NCBI GenBank assembly: GCA_905397405.1
Contig: CAJPVJ010000197.1
Location: 1 to 31,744 of the forward strand
Source: Oppiella nova
Taxonomy: Eukaryota; Arthropoda; Arachnida; Sarcoptiformes; Oppiidae
Reading direction: 5' to 3'
DNA length: 31,744 bases
Below, in pieces: positions 14,680 through 26,814 of this stretch; the first letter of the stretch is position 1; every line of letters starts with the position of its first letter. Below the pieces are notes generated by a model, which did not search any database, was not told where the DNA came from, and saw nothing but the letters and a program-made list of their open reading frames with translations. The translations under genes were made by a program, and so were the position numbers.

Positions 14680-15756
14680 TGTTATTCAGGATCTGATTTC
14701 TTTGCGATAATTTATTTATATTGAGAAAAAAGATACCGAAAGAGCGCTTCTAATATATTTTGATTGAACAGCGATTTTATATTTCACTCATACCTTCAGA
14801 TTCTTGAAGTGAAAAAATAAAGAGAGAAAAAAAAGTTTTTCGTTTTCTACTGAACGAAGCGATTTTTTGTGTTCAAAAAAGCATTTAATGTAATGATTAT
14901 AATATTTTTTAATGCCTTTCCGATCCATTCAAGCGAAACATAATAATAAAAAGTATATAAGTTTTCTCTCTTTCTGTCTCTCATAGATAAACGAGTAATT
15001 AATATAATGAATATCTTTTGGTCTCCAAATACACTCTTACTCTTGAGTTTTTAGTTTTAGTTTTTTTTCTCTCTCTTATGCCATGAATTTGATTCGGTTT
15101 TTGAATTATTCGCTTAATTTTTAACATTCATTTCTCTGTGGACTAATACTTTTCGTTTACTTAATAGTTATTCTCTCAGTTGCTATTCATTTCGATTTTC
15201 ATTATAAAGTCATTTCTCTTAAACCATTTAATACTCCTAAAAACCACTCAATTATATACAGTTTATGCCCACTATTACGAACAAAACGGATGCAAAATAT
15301 CGTCACATAAAAGTTATATAACAATGAGAGTGAAATTAAATGTTAAGAAAATTAGTACAAATATAAATACCAGATTAAATTGGACAATATTTTAAAATTA
15401 TATTAATATTTGTTAAGAATATACAACAGTATTAAGTGGGTGTTCATAATAGTGAGCGCACACTGTGTGTGTATACACTAAAAAGTTTTTAATAAAATAG
15501 TTTGGGAAGAAAAAGTATTTTATGAGTCGAAAGAATTTTGAAAATATTTTTTTGTTGTTAACATTGAACCTGAAAAAGGATATATAAAATATCTTTTTTT
15601 ATTTTTCTCTCTTTCTCTTGAATTTTAGTTATCTCTGAAAATCTCATAATTAGTCCTTAATTCTCTCTCTCTCTCTCCATGTCTTTCCCCCCTTCGCTAC
15701 CGAAAACTTTATTCAGGCTCTTGTGCTAACTCGACATTAAAATTATGAAAAAGACG

Positions 15757-15803
<47 letters not shown>

Positions 15804-16261
15804 GACGACTGTATGTGAGAAATAAGTCGGCAATAATTTTAAGACTGAATTATTTTCTATCACTCGCTCGCACACACACACTATACCCTACCAGTGCTCT
15901 GCTCTTTATGTGTGTGAACAGCCACTTGTAATACGTGGCGAACCGTAGTTCCTGGACGGGCACAGTATGTGAGTGCGCGCCCACCACCGCATACATTGTC
16001 TTCGAGAATTAAGTCTAATTTTTTTGCTCTTTTTCCCACTTATTCTCTACGGGAAAGACAAGGTTCTCGACTCCATATACACACCGAAAATCATATAAAA
16101 CTTATAATCGCAGACATAATACAAATCACTTTTATTTGGGTAGAAATATTTTATCTCGTATTTAGTTTTTATTTAGTTTTTCGCAAACTTTTGATATTCA
16201 AAATCATGAAACTATGTTTGCCATTGATTTGACTATTTTTTATTATTTGTTTGTCGACCTG

Positions 16262-16292
<31 letters not shown>

Positions 16293-19200
16293 GTGAGTGA
16301 GGGGACAGTAGTCATGTTGCATAACATATACACACCAATCATAAGCTTATCTATTAATAAAGTTTGACATCAGAGAAGTTTTTGTCATTCAAGCATTTAT
16401 TTAGTTCGTTAACTATGGGATAGTTTTTTGGTCACAAAAACACATACCATATCTGTGCCGATAATTATACAAATATCTCTGACTCTAAGGCATTTAAATT
16501 CAATTATTTTTGTTTTTCGCTTTTCGTCCGAAAAAATTCTTTTGAACCGAAAAAAAGATATTTCTCTTTGACTTTGACTTTGCCTTTACGTATGATTTGT
16601 TTGTTTAGCGCACTGTATATAATGTATAATATATTGCCATTCATTACAATATTCACTTTTATCGCAAATAACTAATCAATTATTCATTTCTTGCATTCAA
16701 TTCATTATATTCCGTGCCATTGGATACGACAGGCGTTACGGAAACCAGGACCAGGACACTAATTACGCGCCTGGCTATGTCCAGGTATCTCAAAGTGGAC
16801 ACCAAATGGACGCAGAAGAGCGCCCACAATAACCACACGTCCCTTAACTACCAGTACCGGGTGGTGTGTGAGGAGGGCTACTTCGGCGACTACTGCGACA
16901 CCCACTGTAAGCCCCGGGACGACTCGTACGGCCACTACGGGTGCGGTCTCAATGGCGACAAGCAGTGCAACCCGGGCTGGCACGGCATCTACTGCGACAA
17001 AGGTATGTACAGTAATCACACCTGTCTTTTATGAAATAGTTTTTTATGTTGAGAAACATTTCTATACTTTATTTGTTATTCAAATACTCTCCGTTCAAAA
17101 TGTTACAATCAATTGTGCGAGTTCAAAATGATATGAACTCTAAAAATAGTCACAATTTCTTATTTCTCGATCGCATACATAATATAAATATATAAATCAA
17201 AAACTAATTGTATGATTGATGGTATAATTCAATTGTATTTCTCGCTGAATGAGTGCAAAAATTCCTGCCGGCTGTCAATCAATCACTAATTTAATTCATA
17301 TATAATAATAATAATAATATATTGGATTCACTACATTGACTAATTGGCGTTTTATTTGTTTTAATCGCAATTCACAGCTATTTGTAGAGCGGGTTGTAAT
17401 TCAACTAATGGCGAGTGCACCCAACCCAACGAATAGACTCGTACGGCCACTACGGGTGCGGTCTCAATGGCGACAAGCAGTGCAACCCGGGCTGGCACGG
17501 CATCTACTGCGACAAAGGTATGTACAGTAATCACACCTGTCTTTTATGAAATAGTTTTTTATCTTGAGAAACATATTTCTATACTTTATTTGTTATTCAA
17601 ATATTCTCCGATCAAAATGTTACAATCAATTGTGCGAGTTCAAAATGATATGAACTCTAAAAATAGTCACAATTTCTTATTTCTCTATCGCATCATAATA
17701 TAAATATATAAATCAAAAACTAATTGTATGATTGATGGTATAATTCAATTGTATTTCTCGCTGAATGAGTGGAAAAATTCCTGCCGGCTGTCAATCAATC
17801 ACTAATTTAATTCATATATAATAATAATATATTGGATTCACTACATTGACTAATTGGCGTTTTATTTGTTTTAATCGCAATTCACAGCTATTTGTAGAGC
17901 GGGTTGTAATTCAACTAATGGCGAGTGCACCCAACCCAACGAATGCAAGTGAGTACCGCTTTCGGGACATACATCCTAAATATATATTTAGATATATTTT
18001 ATTCAGTGGTTAACATGTATTTAATGCCTTTCATCCACTCGTGTGGGGATGACTTGCAATGAAAATATACAGACAAAAAAAAGCTACTGAAAACACTCGC
18101 TATCTATTTGTTGTATAATTTGAAATCTGGATATAATTATATATTTCTCTCTTTACAACTCATTCACACAGTTGTCGATACGGATGGGAAGGCCATAACT
18201 GCAATCAGTGCACTAAATACCCGGGCTGTCTGCACGGCTACTGTTCCAAGCCGTGGGACTGCCTGTGCCAGGAGGGCTGGGGTGGACTGCTCTGCAATCA
18301 AGGTATGTTTATTTGGATGTTTATTTACACCGCACACACACTCCAAGTATAAAAACTAATCGATTGTTTATATTTCAATAAAAAAAAGACTTGAATTACT
18401 GCACAAACCATAAGCCCTGCAAGAATGGTGGCTCGTGTACGAACACCGGCCAGGGATGGTATACATGCGACTGTCCTCTGGGATACACCGGCAAGAATTG
18501 CGAGCAGGAGATCGATAGTTGCGCTCACAATCCCTGCGCCAACGGCGCGACGTGTAAAGTAAGTGTCGGCTATTTTTCACTGTAGTTCCCCTGAACTGAA
18601 TTAACAAAAACACTGAATCAAATGACAACACACACGATACCCCAATGCATATACCCCGGTGCTCACTATTCCCAACGCATACATTTAAATGTGAGACTAA
18701 TGTAATGGACAGGACAGGTGGCTCAGAGGCTATTGAAAACCCTTATTGCATATACAATAACAGAGTCATCTTATTCTATGTCTTTCCATCCTATGTCTAT
18801 CTACCAGTGCTGATAGAAAACTGTTTATAAACATTGATCTAAATTACTGGTCAATGGTATTGTCGGCACATCTGCTGCCCCTAAGCATTGCCTACAAATT
18901 GATTGCTTTTATCTATTATAACACAAAAAAGAAGTCAAACTCTTATTTGGCAATAAAATCGACAGAAAATATAAGACTGTTTGCAAAGACAGCTGATTAT
19001 TGTCTGTAAGAAAATAATCCGTTTTAAGCGAGTGTTATGTGTGAGAGAAGGGCAGCTGCCCCTACCGGTGCCCTATTCACGCCAACATACACTATGTATT
19101 GTGTGTATTTTTCTAGATTTCTTTACTGTCAATATGTCTGTCCATCAATTGTCATACATATGAGAGCACAGGCATCGACCGCACGCTTTGGTCCAATAAT

Positions 19201-19326
19201 TTGCTAATAAGTTAAATGAACGCCAAATGTATAGCAATAATGAAATGAAAGGCACTTTTCTGGGAACAACTCGTGAGAGATCTATCACTTCATAACAATA
19301 ACTAGACATGAGTTTATTAAAAAATT

Positions 19327-19362
<36 letters not shown>

Positions 19363-21056
19363 GCGAAGACAAATTGTAGGCAACGAATAGGAAAAGTATA
19401 AGAAGTAATGGATTGAAGATTATATTTCTTATTAATACTTGTATTTTACGAGAGAGTAATCTGTAATCTTTCAAACACTTGATGCCATTACATGCCCATC
19501 GAAATAGTGATGTTATGTCTCGCAAAAGTAGTGGTGGTATTGAATGGGATGTAGTGATCGGCTCGCGGATTGCGTGCCATTGCTATCAGAGAAATGTTGT
19601 TTTAAGCGATATATGTATTGAAAACTTATAGCCCTAATTGAAAGCGAAAAATATAAGCGAAAGATTTTTTAAGGCGAACATCAATTCGAGCGCAACAATC
19701 AGGTCTCCCATTATTAGGACTGACAGCTCCGGTAATAGTCTAATAAATTAAGTATATTTTATGAGTGGATTATAGAAAATTAGAAAAATGATGACCGAAA
19801 TGGCAGACAATCGCCCGAAACAATAGTCTCCCATCTCTACACTACTCTCGCTTTATCTGAAAGTAAAAATATTTTAAAACTAGAATTCGTATAATCATAA
19901 TAAAATAGCAATGACTTCACTGGTGTTAACACCTCTCGCCTCGTAAACTGCGAGTGCAATGTTATTATTATTACACAATTATTATTTGTAGACTTTTCTC
20001 TGTATGTGTTTTAAATGACAAACACTTTTTGTTTTCCTCTCTCTCTCCGGCTATTAAACGCTTTTTTGTGTTTAAATAATTTTCTCGTTATAACTATTTG
20101 TCTCACAAAACGAATTCCTATGAATACAAAAGACATTTGAAGAGATGAGGAGAGAGAGAGAGAGAGAGAGAGACTATTTTTGAGCAATAATTTTATGTAA
20201 ATCTATTCTCTCTTACATTCTGTGATCGAGTCTCCGAAACTAAAACTTCAATTTAATATAATATTTCTTATATTTGATTATGTATTGAGAATACAATTTT
20301 CTCGGAATTCTCTACTTCTCTCTCACCACTGGATCTGCCTCTACCGGCGCTGTCAACTGATAGCATCATTATTATCAATCAACTGATACACACACACATA
20401 GCACAGCACCGGGCAATTCACAGCCTTAACGTTTGATATCTTTACGATTGCACGTGTGTTACAGACAATTGCCAACCAAACACAACATAATCGCAGTCAA
20501 AGTCGTGGGTCTCAAATCAAAGCCCTACCATTCATTTAATAGCGCAAAAGATTTTTATATTTTGATTTTTGTTGGCTGTTCACTGAACGTACCGGTGCTG
20601 CCCTATTATTCGCGAGCACTTGACTCTCATTCACTGGCATAAAGTTTGCTATTATAATACATAATTGTGATCCATGCTCCCGACGTATATTGTATACAAC
20701 ATATAATATTTGTTACCGTATATTGTACATACATATACTGTTGTATATTATAGATATTATATACCTGTATATATTCGCATACAATTTATTTTGTTCACTG
20801 GTGTTTGTGCCCCAAAGGCACTCATGACAGCACTCTTTCACGGAATACCAGCGCTGACTTTATTTCAATTTTTTGCTCCTCTTTCTCGAGCTCTGACTAC
20901 CGGCCCCCTCGCTCTCTCTCACTCTATCTCCCTGTCCCCTCTAATGGCACTCAAAATGCTTCGGCATTACAATTCTTATGAGCTCCTGATAGCTCCCGAT
21001 TTGCCATACATTTTGTTATAGCACTCGGCTTTTGTGTGGATCCATAAGATAGTGAC

Positions 21057-21098
<42 letters not shown>

Positions 21099-23582
21099 CT
21101 TTATTTTTTAGACATATTTCTCTATCTCTCTGTCCCTTAATTATCTAATTATTTATCGTATTCTCTCTGCCACTGGTATAAGAAAAAAGTATTTCCCAAT
21201 AAACAAGTTTTTTGAGTTCGTTATAAACCGTACGGAAAGCCTAATATGAGAGATCCCATGCAAAGCTAGAAAACTAAAAAAGAAATATTTATTTTAATTG
21301 ACAATTAAAGGGACAGAAAGAAAATAGTTTTCTCATATATGCTGAGCGTTTGATTTTCAAAGCGTTTTCAATGAGTTGTGAATAATTGAGTTCTTTCTCT
21401 CTCTCGGAGACTAACAGTTATAATGAGCTTTAAATGTATATTAGCTATGAGTCCGAAATCGTTAAAAACGATTTTATTTATTATCCGAAAAGGCTGTGTC
21501 CATTAGGTATCGATATTTACATTGCTATTATATACGGTATGAATGTATGTATTGGGTGGGCATAACTTTAGCCCAACACACAAAAACTGGCATATCTTAT
21601 GCAAAGACATGTAAAGCAAAAAGTTTTTGAACAGAAATATGTTTCTTGTGCCCTGACATCAGACATAATAATAATAACTTTGCGAGAAAACGCCCACAGA
21701 TTTAGAGCCTTTTTAAGGAGTATTTTCTAATTTGTATTAAACACTTGCAAATATCAAACCACATCCAGTAGTTGTCATATGCAAACGGATGTCTCACACC
21801 GGGAGCTTAGCATACTTGACACGAACGCAAACAACATATACTGTATATTCTTGTATAATAAATAATCTCTAAATATGAATTCCCTTTTCTCTATCCCTGT
21901 GCCCAAACAGAGTACGACATCCAATAACTACACGTGCGAGTGTCCGCTCGGCTACTCCGGCAAACACTGCGAGACGATGGCCAGTATCTGCACAAACAAC
22001 CCGTGCTCTAACGGTGCCACCTGTCTGGACGGCCCCAGTGGCTACCTGTGCATCTGCAAGCCTGGATATGAGGGCGAGCACTGCCAGAAACGGCAGACCG
22101 ATTGCGACCCCAACCCATGCAATAATGGTTAGTATACACAGAGTTTTTACGCTTTAATATTGCATAACAGTATAAATGTCAGGAAATCGCAGATTACACG
22201 CGAAAATCATTACTATATTTTCGCCACAAATATATGAAAACATAAATTAAATGCAAATATTTTTTGTTGTTATTGCGTTGTGTTTAGGCGGCAGTTGTGT
22301 GACTGTGGGAGCGGACCAATACGAGTGCAGATGTCGGGCCGGCTATACTGGCGATCACTGCGAGATAAACATCAATGACTGCGACGCCAACCCCTGTCTC
22401 AACTCCGGCACCTGTATCGATGGCGAGAACACCTTCCGCTGCCTCTGTGTCCCCGGTTTTATCGGCGACTTGTGTCAGGACAATGTGGACGACTGTCTGG
22501 CCAAGCCGTGCGCCAACGGCGGCCAGTGTCTCGACCTCGTCAACGACTACCAGTGCGAGTGCGGCCCGGGATTTGCCGGCAAAGACTGCTCTCTCAATCT
22601 GAACGAATGCGAGTCCAACCCGTGCCTCAATGGGGGTCTCTGTGTGGACGGTGTCGACGAGTACGAGTGCCGGTGCCCTTCCGGCTACACAGGGGACAGG
22701 TGTCAGCAGCCGGTCATCACATCGAAACTGTCGCAAAGTTTAACGTCAAACACGTTGAACGACTCGGCGGTGGCGCCGCCAACGGTGGCCGAAATCCCGG
22801 AACCCCTGACCACCAAACAGTGGGTTGTGATCAGTCTGGCGTCGGTGGCCGTACCCGTGTTGACCGCCATCGCCGCCCTTTCCATACTGTACTGTAAGCG
22901 GCGTAAGAGTCGACTCCAGTCGCTGAAGCGTAAGGACGAGGAGGAGGTCCGGCGACAGAACGAGCAGAACTTCGTCACCTCAATGAACAACAAGTGCGCC
23001 GACGGCCAGTATATGGCACCGAACGCCGGGTGCGATGTGATAGTGAACGCGTTGGACAGGCACTCGTCGCTGAGCCACTTGGCCCGCGGCGGCAAAAGTG
23101 CGACATTAAGTAAACTAACAAATCACGAGATTTACGACTCCATACAAAACGTGAATTACCAGAAACAACAGCAACAACAACAGCACCGGCAGCTGTCTGT
23201 GAACGAGAAGTACGCGACCCTCGCGTCCCTCAAAAAGACTGTACCGAACAGTAGTAACAAAGTGCTGAACACTGTGTGCACGGCAGTGGACAGTAGGCCC
23301 GTAGTCAACAACAAACTGTGCGCCGATAGCGCCGGCAAAGTGATGGCGAACAACCATTACGACAACAACAGCCATCATCAGCACCACTACGCCAGCCATT
23401 TAGTGGTGTCTCAGTCGCCAATGAATGCCATGCATCACAGCCAGCAAAACAATATCACTAATCATATGAACAGCCAGCAAATACTGGAAAGGAGGGGTAG
23501 CCTACCCCAGCAGCAGCACCCACCCCCACACCATCAGCAAAATGTTACAAAATATAGTGTTTTACATGAGTTAAAAGTCTAA
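11392..23582 (+). CDS. Delta, Notch ligand (DSL family), nine coding exons
   Basis: Type I membrane ligand that binds Notch on neighbouring cells. My model joins 11392-11454, 12252-12560, 12950-13025, 16733-17002, 17888-17948, 18172-18302, 18389-18558, 21911-22127 and 22288-23582: 2592 nt, 863 codons plus TAA. Every junction is GT-AG and keeps phase. Residues 1-21 or so form the signal peptide; about 24-149 the MNNL (C2-like) domain; 193-237 the DSL domain with six cysteines (195, 204, 208, 220, 228, 237); 242 to about 604 nine EGF repeats; 611-635 the membrane helix, followed by KRRKSR; 636-863 the cytoplasmic tail. NEQN at 657-660 matches the Neuralized-docking motif of fly Delta, and nearby lysines are candidate ubiquitylation sites. 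The tail is Gln/His/Asn-rich and ends ELKV. Nine EGF repeats and the overall length agree with insect Delta. An in-frame ATG at 11350 would add 14 residues; 11392 is preferred because it starts directly before the hydrophobic signal. The only defect is a tandem duplication between exons 4 and 5. Confidence 0.95.
12252..12560 (+). CDS. Delta exon 2: MNNL domain, main part
   Basis: 103 codons, phase 0 at both ends, after a CCAG acceptor and before GTATGT. Begins with the family signature SGVFELRL, followed by paired cysteines (NCCG), [13 protein letters not shown] and a conserved end at FPFNFSWP, all hallmarks of the N-terminal domain that contacts Notch and lipid. GC content is clearly higher than in the flanking introns. 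Confidence 0.95.
12950..13025 (+). CDS. Delta exon 3: end of MNNL domain
   Basis: 76 nt, phase 0 to phase 1. Reads [12 protein letters not shown], the conserved strand that follows the SWP motif in Delta proteins, then a serine-rich loop partly built from TCA triplets. The loop position is variable in length among family members. Donor is GTATGT. Confidence 0.93.
13026..16732 (+). other. Delta intron 3
   Basis: 3.7-kb intron with no exon-like frame between GTATGT and the acceptor at 16731-16732. It holds CT/GA tracts near 13269-13310, 14642-14678, 15758-15800 and 16261-16293, and the TACC[A/G]GTGC motif at 13497, 14145 and 15889. A TGTGGGAA string at 13395 fits the Su(H)/CSL site consensus but can be chance. 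The acceptor lacks a long pyrimidine tract; it is fixed by the reading frame and the family alignment. Confidence 0.8.
16733..17002 (+). CDS. Delta exon 4: DSL domain
   Basis: 270 nt, entered in phase 1 and left in phase 1 at GTATGT. It encodes the linker and the complete DSL domain, from [14 protein letters not shown] through [13 protein letters not shown] to [14 protein letters not shown] and GHYGC are family-diagnostic and contain the Notch-contacting loop. The second half, from base 16921, is repeated at 17436. Confidence 0.95.
16921..17944 (+). repeat. Tandem duplication inside Delta (about 510 bp x 2)
   Basis: Copy A is 16921-17434 (514 bp) and copy B 17436-17944 (509 bp), with one extra A at the junction. 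Each copy holds the second half of the DSL exon, the following intron and the first 57 bases of exon 5. The copies differ by only a few substitutions and small indels, all seen in the intron; the exon parts look identical. Unique sequence resumes at 17945 with the rest of exon 5. The result is either a recent tandem duplication or two haplotypes joined in assembly. Confidence 0.93.
17378..17517 (+). pseudogene. Fused extra exon in Delta (exon 5 copy A + half exon 4 copy B)
   Basis: The first exon 5 copy keeps its acceptor (TTCACAG, ending 17377) but lost its own donor: at 17434 it runs into the duplicated half of exon 4, which ends at GTATGT, 17518. If spliced in after exon 4, this 140-nt exon reads 18 normal EGF1 codons and then TAG at 17434-17436. 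The exon 4 half that follows is also out of frame. Inclusion would truncate Delta after the DSL domain and make the message a nonsense-mediated-decay target; skipping it (donor 17003 to acceptor 17887) gives intact Delta. It is absent from the real genome if the duplication is an assembly error. Confidence 0.8.
17888..17948 (+). CDS. Delta exon 5: first half of EGF 1
   Basis: 61 nt, phase 1 to phase 2, acceptor TTCACAG and donor GTGAGT. Reads [20 protein letters not shown], the unusual short first EGF repeat typical of Delta. This is the second copy; only it keeps the true donor. Confidence 0.9.
18172..18302 (+). CDS. Delta exon 6: EGF 1 end and EGF 2
   Basis: 131 nt, phase 2 to phase 1. Completes EGF 1 ([10 protein letters not shown]) and encodes EGF 2, with the conserved YPGCLHGYC and [12 protein letters not shown] blocks that in this family contribute to Notch binding. 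Acceptor TTCACACAG, donor GTATGT. Confidence 0.95.
18389..18558 (+). CDS. Delta exon 7: EGF 3 and start of EGF 4
   Basis: 170 nt, phase 1 to phase 0. Begins [17 protein letters not shown], nearly invariant at this place in Delta proteins. EGF 3 ends at KNCEQE, and EGF 4 starts [15 protein letters not shown]. Acceptor is an A run followed by G with an upstream TTTATATTTC tract; donor GTAAGT. Confidence 0.95.
18559..21910 (+). other. Delta intron 7
   Basis: 3.35-kb intron. No exon-like sequence stands out, and the protein joins cleanly across it. It contains (CT)n near 19330, (GA)n near 20149 and 21059, and TACC[A/G]GTGC at 18802, 19063 and 20590. No transposon ends were recognised. Confidence 0.75.
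21911..22127 (+). CDS. Delta exon 8: EGF 4 end, EGF 5, start of EGF 6
   Basis: 217 nt, phase 0 to phase 1. Completes EGF 4 ([15 protein letters not shown]), encodes EGF 5 ([13 protein letters not shown] to GYEGEHC) and opens EGF 6 ([10 protein letters not shown]). Acceptor AAACAG, donor GTTAGT. Confidence 0.95.
22288..23582 (+). CDS. Delta exon 9: EGF 6-9, transmembrane and cytoplasmic tail
   Basis: 1295 nt including TAA. Finishes EGF 6 and encodes EGF 7, 8 and 9; NINDC, NVDDC and NLNEC fit the calcium-binding EGF start. A 25-residue hydrophobic helix ([20 protein letters not shown] onward) is followed by basic KRRKSR, so the tail is cytoplasmic. NEQN is encoded at 22959-22970. The tail also has RRGSLP, a possible basophilic kinase site, Gln/His-rich segments and the C-terminus ELKV, which fits a class II PDZ ligand (hydrophobic-x-hydrophobic) rather than the ATEV end of vertebrate DLL1. 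Confidence 0.95.
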
Positions 23583-24300
23583 TCACTTCGTTCTAATCGC
23601 TATTTGTTTTTATTAATATATTAATTATCAATTATATATCTATTTGTGAATCACAGTGAAATCACCCCGACACAATCGACAAACAAATAACAAATAACAG
23701 TGTAATTGAATTATATCTATATATAATTGTGAAACCAAAATATTATTTAATTGTTTGTGTTATTAGTATTATATATACTTATATTAAAAGTAGATATTGA
23801 AAATCTCTACACAAAATATTATGATTATAGAGAGAATACAATTATAATGATATCAAAGAGGACTATGAATTGATAGTAAGAATGATAGTGAATGCGAATG
23901 AAGATTATTATTAATTATGAATTAATTATTATTGATTATTTCAATGATTTTTTTGTGTAAAACTTAAATTACATTACCATTATTTGTAAATTCATATGAT
24001 CTCAAACCTCCTCCCCCCCTTAATCGTATCTATTACAAAAGTCATGTTTGAATCAATATATTTTTTAATAATTATTATTTATTTTGTAAAATACAACTTT
24101 TTTTTCTCCCCCAACGCTATGATTATGTCAAACAAAACTCGACTAAATTGTAATTAATATCAAACATAACTATATATATTATTATAATTATGAAAAAAAT
24201 TATATTTGAATTTGTGTTAAATTTAAAAAATTAATTAATTGATGAAAAAATAAATTATTTCATTTAAAAACAATGTCTGCTTATTACCGGTATTATAATG
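23583..24300 (+). other. Delta 3' UTR (inferred)
   Basis: AT-rich sequence after the stop codon, with no coding frame. I did not find clear K-box, Brd-box or GY-box copies, the miRNA-linked motifs of insect Notch-pathway 3' UTRs. The segment from about 23940 to 24270 has a diverged colinear relative near 27636-27935. Confidence 0.6.
24249..24254 (+). terminator. Candidate Delta poly(A) signal AATAAA
   Basis: First canonical AATAAA downstream of the stop that I can find, about 670 nt after it. A T/GT-rich stretch follows within 60 nt, as expected of a downstream element. The cleavage site itself is unknown. Confidence 0.5.
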
Positions 24301-24815
24301 TTTCTATGTTACATTTTTGTTATGTTTTAAGGTGCGGCTCCCACCTAAAAACACTTGTTAGCATTTTATGATATCATTTCTTAGAAACAAAAAGTAACCG
24401 AAAAATTTCTATAGAAAAGCCTATTATTTAGTATTTATAAGGCAATTGGTTTCGTATTATGATTATTATTAATTGGTTTTCTTTATATTTATTATCTATT
24501 TTACAATTGAGTCAAAAAACCTTTTGAAATACTTTCAATAGTTTTTTGAATGGATAGCTAAGACTTTTCAATGAGTTTAGTAGTGTTTTTGATGGTGTCA
24601 TGTATTCATGGGTCGGCTTTACGTTTGAATATCTAGAAAATGTTTTCTGAGCTTAAATTGACATCACTTTTACAGAGATATTTGTGGCATTTCGGCACAT
24701 CATAATGTCCTACAAGACTACATGAATACACCTAATAATCTATTGGACATGTGTTGTATTGGCCCGGGATTTATATTACTATGGATTTGCTTGTGATAGG
24801 CCTTTGTTTGCGAGC

Positions 24816-26004
24816 CTCTCTAATGGTAATGATTTATGGGTGCGATTGACATTCAATGGCATTCAATACTCTCAGCCATGTCTTTAGGACATAGGGTATT
24901 GTGAACCCTATTGTCAGTACAAGACGTTAATGTGTTTTGTTCATTAGCGATCATCCCAAACCCTAATACCAGTCCCTTACAAGCACTCGCACTAAAGTAT
25001 CTTTTATGTGTCTTAATTTACAAACTATTTTTTATACTGACTATTTTTTGCAGGCAAAATGTATCGACAAATTCATCAAATAAATTGTACGTTGACCATA
25101 AACTGTTTGTGCTGGAAAACTTAATTAGCCCTGTACTTTATTTTTGATTTTTTCGCTGAGGTATTCATTCATTTTCAGTCCCCAATCAATCAATTTCTAT
25201 CACTTATTCTTTCACACGATTTTCATTGAATTTTTAAGTCTTATGTTTTTGTTTCCCAACATTTTATGTATAACTTATTTGGTATACATTTTTTTTCATG
25301 CGATAATAAAAGGTGTATAAAATATTTATTTGTTTTAATATGAGTTTTATTAATCAATTTGTTACAGAATTATCATTTTTCGTATAGTTTATTAAAGTAA
25401 AAATAAAACTAAATTTCGCATAATTAAAATTATATTATTTAATCGCAAATTGTAATCAACAAAATAGCAACAAAACTGCACACAAATTGCCAAATATTTG
25501 GTTTCCAAATTAATGTAAAACTTGTATTTTTTAATTTTATGTAGTAATTTAATTTGCTTTTAATTAATTATGTTAATGTCTTTTGGACATTATTATCGCG
25601 AAAACCTCTTTTCAAACTTTTTTCATTAAATTAAAAGGGAGGGAAAGGCTGTACAGTATATATATTTTCCGAAATACTGTCTAATCTTTCACAAACACAG
25701 AGTGAGAGTAAAAAAAGATTTACTGAAAATTTCTCAAAACAAATAACAAAAACTTGTGTATTTCACTTTATACCTGCTAAAAACTTTGCTTCATTCATAT
25801 CAATCTCTAATATAATGTTATTACTGGTCGTCTCGAGTATCATAAGTAGACAGTTATCTGTGTTGAGAGCCATAGACTTCTCTCACTCCATACCGGGCCA
25901 TACATTTCATTTTCATTCACAGGTAATGGCTGTGCGTTTTCGCTACTCCAGTAGTCATGGCTTAATAGCACTTATAGTTAGTGCTCATAAATATGATCGC
26001 AACT

Positions 26005-26044
<40 letters not shown>

Positions 26045-26239
26045 ACTGTATATAATCAAGAGTTTATATGAGAAAAAAGTGATATCCAAAAATAAGAGTC
26101 AAATATTTTTTCACAGAATTTCATAGCAGTTATGACACTGACAATAGGGTTCACAATACCCTATGTCCTAAAGACATGGCTGAGAGTATTGAATGCCATT
26201 GAATGTCAATAGCACCCATAAATCATTACCATTAGAGAG
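24816..26239. repeat. Inverted repeat pair A (103 bp arms)
   Basis: Arm A is 24816-24918 and its reverse complement A' is 26137-26239, with one mismatch that I can see (G at about 24843 against T in the complement of A'). The arms enclose 1218 bp. Arm A belongs to the sequence that also has a diverged relative near 29000-29200, so A is probably the source and A' the inserted inverted copy. Confidence 0.93.
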
Positions 26240-26542
26240 AGAGAGAATAAACTGATTCACTTAAGAGAGCGGAGAGAGAGAGAGAGAGAGAGAGAGACTT
26301 TACTTTAATTTTCGTTATGAGCTTAAAGTTTGTGCACAAAAAACACTACTTCTTCACTAGTTTTTTCTTATTTTCGCTGTCAGTTTTGACTGAAAACAAG
26401 TTTTTAAAAACTCAAGAAGTTTTTTCTCTCAGAGATTTTTTCGCTGCAGAGGCACTGAAACACTCAAAGGGGATACGCATGGGTTGGTGTCGTCGCACGG
26501 GAAGTGCTGGTCCATCAAAGACACCAAAATTGAGTACATTTT

Positions 26543-26577
<35 letters not shown>

Positions 26578-26814
26578 TCTCTTTTAGTGTATGTGTCTCA
26601 TAGTCTTTAGTCACATAACTATACCTGAGTTTTCTCATGAAAAATGTTGAACGCATTCATTGAAACTTTAGGTGACTTTTCTTTCTATCTCTCAAACATA
26701 TATAACTTTGTTGTCATTGAAAGTCATAACTGCTATGAAATTCTGTGAAAAAATATTTGACTCTTATTTTTGGATATCACTTTTTTCTCATATAAACTCT
26801 TGATTATATACAGT

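Noticed and set aside
565-15821. Su(H)/CSL-type strings (565, 7759, 13395, 15814)
   Set aside because: Four or five matches to YGTG[A/G]GAA in 31.7 kb on two strands is about the number expected by chance, and they are not clustered.
22284-23399. Long antisense open frames opposite Delta exon 9
   Set aside because: They are shadows of the GC-rich Delta coding sequence; the sense frame has full EGF, transmembrane and tail features.
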